Assembly: GCA_023653785.1 (NCBI GenBank)
Contig: JAMKCH010056823.1
Location: 1-64,000, forward strand
Direction: 5' to 3'
DNA: 64,000 nt
Source: Ophioderma brevispina
Taxonomy: Eukaryota; Echinodermata; Ophiuroidea; Amphilepidida; Ophiodermatidae
The notes under the pieces are model-generated. The model was not told the DNA's origin. It searched no databases and was given only the letters and a program-made list of their open reading frames with translations. A program made the position numbers and the translations under genes. Positions 59,000 to 64,000 of the stretch are shown one piece after another (the first letter of the stretch is position 1; the number at the start of each line of letters is the position of its first letter).

Positions 59000-59290
59000 T
59001 TCAACATTTTTCTAGACACTTTTTTACATAGAAGTATTATGTTTGGCGGCTTTAATGCTGCTATTTGTCCTGAAGGGATAAAAACAAAGCGCGTCTGCTT
59101 GATCAGATTATCGTCTGCGGGGATAGAATAGTAAAGCTCATATACTTAGTATCAAATCGAATAATCTCGTCTTCGGAAGTAGAAAGCTTTGGGTATTTCA
59201 ATATTCTTAACACGTCGATAAGACTATTTATTGCATGGGACAGTTAGCAATATTCTAGCTCGATCAAATAGCATGAAATCCTTTGAGGTT
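59000..59290 (-). pseudogene. Exon-like block of an unrecognised gene family (copy 1, 3' part)
   Basis: Resembles 63220-63480 in the same orientation. The minus strand reads KLSTSEDEIIRFDTKY, then after a good acceptor (ttctatccccgcag) DNLIKQTRFVFIPSGQIAALKPPN. The second copy reads EEETIQFNKYNGF...NLIKQTNFVYV. The conserved pieces suggest protein-coding origin, but I do not recognise the family and cannot tell whether either copy is functional. Confidence 0.4.
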
Positions 59291-59436
59291 GTTGTTTACA
59301 TCCGTAGCTAATGTATCCTGATAAAAAGTAGAAGGGAAATTATGTTAATAGATGAAGAATAGCATTGTTTTGCATTTGTATTGGCGAAATCTAGGTCAGG
59401 ATTCAATATTGAATATACTTCACTACTGTCATCATT

Positions 59437-59640
59437 TTACACTAGCTTGACTTGTTTTATTTCTGTTATTGAAATACTTGTTTCGTTCCAGTTTTCACGG
59501 TTTTTAATTTGATTCCTGACTTGTCTCTGCATGTTCGTATTCTGAATGTAGGTGAAAACAATCTGTAACGTAACAAATACTGGAATTTTTTTTGGTGTAA
59601 AGTTTTTCATTTGAAGAAGCATGATCAGAGTTATACACAT
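59437..59640 (-). CDS. Possible exon of the unrecognised duplicated gene
   Basis: The minus strand, after a possible acceptor (gttacgttacag), reads IVFTYIQNTNMQRQVRNQ and continues KNRENWNETSISITEIKQ. The last part has a relative near 63590-63625 (DENWNETSIST). Unrecognised. It lies between the signal-peptide/TMYFMTP blocks and the 59.0-59.3 kb block, so it may be a middle exon. Confidence 0.35.
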   Translation of the reverse strand: MCITLIMLLQMKNFTPKKIPVFVTLQIVFTYIQNTNMQRQVRNQIKNRENWNETSISITEIKQVKLV

Positions 59641-59652
59641 GTCGGACAAGAA

Positions 59653-59850
59653 TTACGGATTCTTGGATGTAAATATCATACCTTCATGTGCTGGTGTCAT
59701 AAAATACATTGTCCCCGTTGCACGTTGGTCTGAAGGCGGCCTTATTGAAGACTGTATAAAGGGCTGTATGTTCTTGTAGATTTTGTGGCATTTTACAGAA
59801 TTAAATACCAAGCATACGAAAGTTAAGCAAATCTTGCTTATAAGTGCCAT
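59653..59850 (-). CDS. Signal-peptide exon joined to a TMYFMTPAHEG block, unrecognised family
   Basis: From ATG 59850 the first 21 residues (MALISKICLTFVCLVFNSVK then C) look like a secretory signal peptide. The frame runs on through HKIYKNIQPFI and, after a seven-base insertion relative to the other copy, into TGTMYFMTPAHEGMIFTSKN, ending at a possible donor CC/GTAATT. Separate copies of the two halves exist: the signal-peptide half at 62249-62480 and the TMYFMTP half at 59990-60105. Here they are fused without an intron. The family is not recognised; secretion is an inference from the leader. Confidence 0.45.
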   Translation of the reverse strand: MALISKICLTFVCLVFNSVKCHKIYKNIQPFIQSSIRPPSDQRATGTMYFMTPAHEGMIFTSKNP

Positions 59851-59989
59851 TTTGATGTATGAAAGAATATTACAGAAATGAAGTCAAAATATCTTGAGGA
59901 GATTTGAGTATATACCGAATATGCCATTTACTCATCCTCGTGAGCAACCTGCGGCTTTCTAATGAGTAAACATTTTGCTTTACCTGCAT

Positions 59990-60105
59990 GTCGGACAAGA
60001 ATTAAGGATTCTTGGATGTAAATATCATACCTTCATGTGCTGGTGTCATAAAATACATTGTCCCCGTTGGTCTGAAGGCGGCCTTATTGAGGACTACAAT
60101 ATGCA
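59990..60105 (-). CDS. Second copy of the TMYFMTPAHEG exon block
   Basis: After an AG at about 60091-60092 (tattgtag) the minus strand reads LNKAAFRPTGTMYFMTPAHE, then GMIFTSKN. It lacks the seven-base insertion of the copy at 59653-59745, so this is more likely the original frame. It is immediately followed, on the lower-coordinate side, by sequence upstream of the 59850 start codon. Confidence 0.4.
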
Positions 60106-60166
60106 GTATGGATGTGAAGCTTCGTACTAATAGAATTGTATTGCTTTAAGTAATAGACCAGGGAGT

Positions 60167-60373
60167 CTACTGGAAGAATCCACCATTAAATTTCGAACAT
60201 GAATCAATTAAGTCAGGAAAGAACACAAATTCTTCCATAGGAATGATAAAAGTCAATGGCAGTTGGAAGTGACTGTAAAACGACTGATCAACGACGTGTA
60301 GGTCAAAATAGGTCAAAAGAGAAAAATCGTTTATTATGAAATGCGTTAAAATTGTTAAGCTTGGCACAAACAT
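60167..60373 (-). CDS. Open exon-like frame, unrecognised
   Basis: The minus strand reads LHVVDQSFYSHFQLPLTF, IIPMEEFVFFPDLIDS in one open frame that looks protein-like. No second copy in the window, no recognised family and no clear splice sites. Included because it lies in the same cluster and strand as the duplicated blocks. Confidence 0.25.
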   Translation of the reverse strand: MFVPSLTILTHFIINDFSLLTYFDLHVVDQSFYSHFQLPLTFIIPMEEFVFFPDLIDSCSKFNGGFFQ

Positions 60374-62248
60374 AATACCCCATATAAGTGTACATTTGTA
60401 ATGGTAAAAAGAAGTTTTTACAAAACTTGTAGATCATTTTCAGCTAAACCAAAAATCAATTCAACGGTAGCAAAATCTCATGGAGAAAAATATATAAAGT
60501 GCTTCCATAATGGCTAGAAACACATTTTTTCAGTTTTCTCTCAGTTTCTGGGGCTTCACCCCAGACTTGCTATTTGCTTGACCCAATCTCCACAGCCAAT
60601 CCATTTTGAGTCCCGCTTCTTTGAAAATCATGGCTTCACTCTGATATGAGAACTATGTAGAAGTCAGCGAATCTCACTGGTGAATATAATGCACTGGTAT
60701 GTAGAAAAGTAGCCAAATCAATGTCACATGTATAGATACAGATCCTTCAACAAATTTAGTTATAAAGAAGTGTAGCAAATCTGTTTCATATTTGGTATAT
60801 TTATGGGGTTGTGTTCCGGAAACCTTTACCTATACAAAATATGAGAACGCGAAGGGTGATAAAACGTAAAAAAGAGAAGTATAACAATTTTAAAGTGTCT
60901 TACAACTATTCGGATATGTTCCTATGTTCCGCATGTATAAGGCTGTGTGGTTATCCGAACCACTAACGTACCAATTTTTTTTTTGTTATTGTTTTTTGTA
61001 TTTTATTCTGACAAATTAATTTACAATAATCAAATATTGACTTTATCAAATTCAAGGTTACAAACTAATCACATGTAGCAAATCCTTAAAGATTTTTGTT
61101 CAATCCAAATTATTTAGATTTTTCAACCTGCTTATTTAGAAAATATAGAAACGGGGTGTAGAAAATCATTTCTTCCTCGGGAGCGAGGTTTTGGGATAAT
61201 CCTTTAGTAAGTATTCACCGTTCATATGGAATTATTTCCCCAATCTCATAGGCATTTCCTAGGAGCGGTGCTTCCCGTTCCTGCATTTGCTGCACCCTGG
61301 ATAGATCTTCAGTCAAGGCCAAACTCAAATCAATATCGCGCCCACATTACACAACATTTGCGTGTGCAACAGTGCAACATGTTTCTGTATAAAAGTCCTT
61401 ATGGCCATAAGTATTCTCGTGAGTAAATATCTACGATGGTGCCTGTATACGATGTAAACAACCACTCGTAATACTCTAATGAACTCACTCAAGTTATATA
61501 ACAGATACATCTTATTTTTTCCTACTGGAAACATCAATAAGGACTAACGCTGTTCATGCATATATTCGGCATACCTTTTGGAGTGGTTTTCAAATATATA
61601 GGTTAATTATTTCATTCGTGGTAGATTTGTATAAAATTGACTCGGAACCATATCCCTAAAGGGGGCAAAATAGTGCTTTGACATTTGTTGAGGACTCGCC
61701 TTCTGACATTAAGTCTGTTCCAAATCTCCAGTGAACCAAACGTAGGGATAGTTGACAAATTAGCTGACAAATTTGTTACTTTTGCGAAAATCTCATTTTG
61801 GAAGGTTACAAAGAAAGTTACAGAACTGCAAATATTAGCAATAGGACATCCTATACTTGAGGAAAACAGCTTGCATGCTGGGCGAACGTGATGAGAAAAT
61901 GGCTTGCCCTTGTCACATGGATTAAATTTGAAGGGTAGGACGAGGATTTCATCGCCGCGAAGTAATTCACTTAAAAGGGCATTTCGTGTAACTTACTGTT
62001 AGACGCAATGCATCTAAAAAATGTTAACTCATGATTGAGAGTAAAGAAGTATAACCTAGAAGCGTTCATGCACTGAAATATGACACCCATAAATCATATT
62101 TAAAATCGATATATTTACTGGTAATAAAAGTATAGACTACAAACTTGAGAAAATCATGAAAATTGATTTTTACTGAAATATTCTCAGATTACAGTAGAAG
62201 CTTTTATCAGAGTTGGCAGACTTTTAATACTAGTTCTGTATCTGCATC
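60374..62248. other. No recognisable gene
   Basis: Includes a small hairpin ctggggcttcaccccag (60547-60563). Open frames are short and motif-free. Confidence 0.35.
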
Positions 62249-62480
62249 TGATGTATAAAGGGCTGTATGTTCTTGTAGATTTTGTGGCATTTTACAGAAT
62301 TAAATACCAAGCATACGAAAGTTAAGTAAATCTTGCTTGTGTCATTGTGATGTATGAAAGAATATTACAGAAACGAAGTCAAAATGTCTGGAGGAGATTT
62401 GAGTGTACCGAATATGCCATTTACTCATCCTAGTGAGCAACTTGTAGCTTTCTCTTGAGGAAACATTTTTCTTTCCTGCA
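62249..62480 (-). pseudogene. Broken second copy of the signal-peptide exon
   Basis: Nearly identical to 59751-59985, including the upstream flank. A four-base loss just after the start codon (atgacacaagcaag against atggcacttataagcaag) puts the ATG out of frame with the signal peptide, so this copy cannot encode it as it stands. Similarity stops after ccctttatac, where the other copy continues into the TMYFMTP block. Confidence 0.5.
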
Positions 62481-62551
62481 TCCAAAGCATTATCCAATGT
62501 TAATATTAATATTAATTGTGTAAAATTAATGTTGCAAATTAGTGTGCTAAA

Positions 62552-62890
62552 TATCAGTTGAGTCAAAACAAGTTACTCAATGGCTGGGCAAAAAAATACT
62601 CAAATACAGTACAAAATATTCTTCCTCGTGGGTTGAGTAAAGTTTACCACCCTGTTGAGTAAAAAAAAACCACAGCTCAACTGGTGAGTAAAGCAGAGTA
62701 AGATTTTACTCAACAGAATGTTGAGTAAAATATTGACTCTTTTACTGAGTAAAATGTTTACTACAAGGCAGACTAAAACTGCTGCTCAACCTTCGTTGGT
62801 CATACTCAACGAATGAGCTGTGAATTTTTAACTACCAAATGAGTAACAATTTTCTCAGGTGGAGTAAAACATTTTTAGAGTGTAGTTCTG
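62552..62890. repeat. Cluster of ttgagtaaa / tttactcaa boxes
   Basis: About a dozen copies of gagtaa or its complement on both strands in ~340 bp, ending acatttttagagtg. Probably a MITE made of short inverted and direct repeats; its ends are not defined. Confidence 0.55.
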
Positions 62891-62986
62891 AATAAAACCT
62901 CTCTGGACAAGAAAAATAGATAAGTTGAAGTCTATAACTTTCACTCTTAAGCTTACCCATATTTCAAAGTCTAAAGTATAACCTAG

Positions 62987-63480
62987 TTATATAAAATATG
63001 TTGATAAATTCCATAGTGGACTCATATGATTTGGAACTTTTTCTACCAAATCAAACTTTGACTCTTTCTGGACATTTTTCGATGTAGCCACGTTCTCACT
63101 TAGATAATTCGTAATGTACGAAGCGTTTTTCTCTTGCTTCAGTGCAATGTACTTTGTGATATAGTGAATTGGTAAGCATTTTGTACTGAAAAGGTATCTT
63201 TCTATGGCCTCGCCAATGTTACCCTTTATATTAAAGTAACAAAAAAAAGAGCAGACATAAACAAAGTTCGTCTGCTTTATCAGATTAAGTGCATTCTGGG
63301 GGAAACCTGCAAAACCATTATACTTATTGAATTGGATAGTCTCCTCTTCACACATATCACAACTTGGAACGCTTCAATAGTCTTCACATGTCGACTAGTT
63401 TGTATTATTATTGGAATGGTCAGTTCACAATATATGTTTTAGCTTGATCAAATTGAATCAAATCCGCAGCTGTTCCTGCT
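62987..63480 (-). pseudogene. Second copy of the 59.0-59.3 kb exon-like block
   Basis: A 122-codon open frame (63355-62987) begins MCEEETIQFNKYNGFAGF and contains NLIKQTNFVYV, matching the block at 59000-59290; the part after VYV diverges. Stops interrupt the matching region upstream of the ATG. Unrecognised family. It may be a real exon with intron read-through, or a relic. Confidence 0.4.
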
Positions 63481-63652
63481 ACGTATAACCTATAGGCAAT
63501 GGATCCTTAAATAAGAATTAAAGAACAAACAAACAAACAGCCTAGGCTTTTATAGGTACAATCTAGCTGTGATGTAATATTTTCTTTGTTGAGATGCTTG
63601 TTTCATTCCAGTTTTCATCCTACTAGTGTACGTCACTACTGTACATCATTAA

Positions 63653-64000
63653 AGGCTGACTCAGAGATTTGAAATATAATTTTTTTGTATGTATTAATTA
63701 AAAATAGTAAACTAGAACTAAAGATAGTCACCTAAAATGCTCAGCTCCAAAGTTTGAGATGAATCCGATTTTTCGTTTTGATGCAGTAAACACGTATGTA
63801 TAGTATAGTGCCATAAGATATTATTGTGTATAACGGATCCTGAATTTAATTTTATAACAAAGATTTAATTTTCTATGGGACTTCGGTACTTTACACAGTA
63901 ATTATGTATATGCAAAACATGATTGTTTGAAAATTGAGGGTGCCCTCCTCGGGCAATTCTATAGAGTTGACAAATCCGTGTGAAGTGTGAATAATCCGCT
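63653..64000. mobile_element. Partial relative of the 51972 TTAA MITE
   Basis: TTAA (63649-63652) followed by AGGCTGACTCAGAGATTT; the internal text acctaaaatgctcagctcca and aaagtttgagatgaatcc parallels 52015-52065. The right end is not identified before the window ends. Confidence 0.5.

Noticed and set aside
60547..60563. Histone-type 3' stem-loop
   Set aside because: ctggggcttcaccccag is a hairpin but not the histone consensus, and no histone gene is adjacent.

Overview
This is nuclear DNA of a metazoan: AT-rich, with large introns, no operons, many inverted-repeat DNA transposons, tRNA-derived SINEs, and one recognisable multi-exon gene. The SINE tails and the L2/CR1-like LINE remnant remind me of echinoderm and other marine deuterostome genomes, but that placement is an inference from memory and is weak.

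The one gene I can name is a Popeye-domain protein (POPDC/BVES family) on the minus strand between about 52.7 and 36.5 kb. It has three exons: 52203-52704 (glycosylatable N-terminus, three membrane segments, start of the Popeye domain), 39561-39667 (the FLDSPEW cAMP-pocket motif) and 36462-36948 (end of the Popeye domain and the C-terminal tail). The introns are about 12.5 kb and 2.6 kb. Each exon is broken by single-base frame slips. I read these as sequence errors because the protein continues perfectly in the next frame. A truncated second copy of the middle exon lies just downstream of it.

Layout. 1-17541 (copy A) and 25283-35871 (copy B) are the same non-coding sequence. Copy B also contains an inner ~3.2 kb tandem duplication (28170-31375 and 31376-34520). 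Copy A differs from B mainly by insertions: a 280-bp MITE, an 883-bp foldback element, a small hAT-like MITE, a 7.47-kb TTAA-flanked piggyBac-like insertion that itself holds a MITE and an internally deleted LTR retrotransposon with Gag remnants, a 354-bp TTAA MITE, an 891-bp TA-flanked element and a ~764-bp element. Copy B has its own insertions (a TTAA MITE and a 970-bp mariner-like element). The copies therefore act as empty-site controls for each other. They may be true segmental duplicates or two haplotypes of a very heterozygous animal left in one contig.

17.5-25.3 kb has no recognisable gene, only a 201-bp palindromic MITE. 35.9-52.7 kb is the Popeye gene; its introns hold three SINEs, a TTAA MITE with a nested insertion, and tandem repeats. 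53-58.9 kb is intergenic and filled with inverted-repeat elements and an L2/CR1-like LINE 3' end. 59-63.6 kb carries duplicated exon-like blocks on the minus strand, including a signal-peptide exon, of a gene family I do not recognise.

Nothing here looks like an undescribed molecular system. The most informative content is the set of TTAA-specific transposons with verifiable empty sites, the duplication architecture, and the reconstructed Popeye gene. Small indels appear everywhere (between LTRs, between duplicates, inside exons), which suggests under-polished long-read sequence, so reading frames in this window should not be taken at face value.
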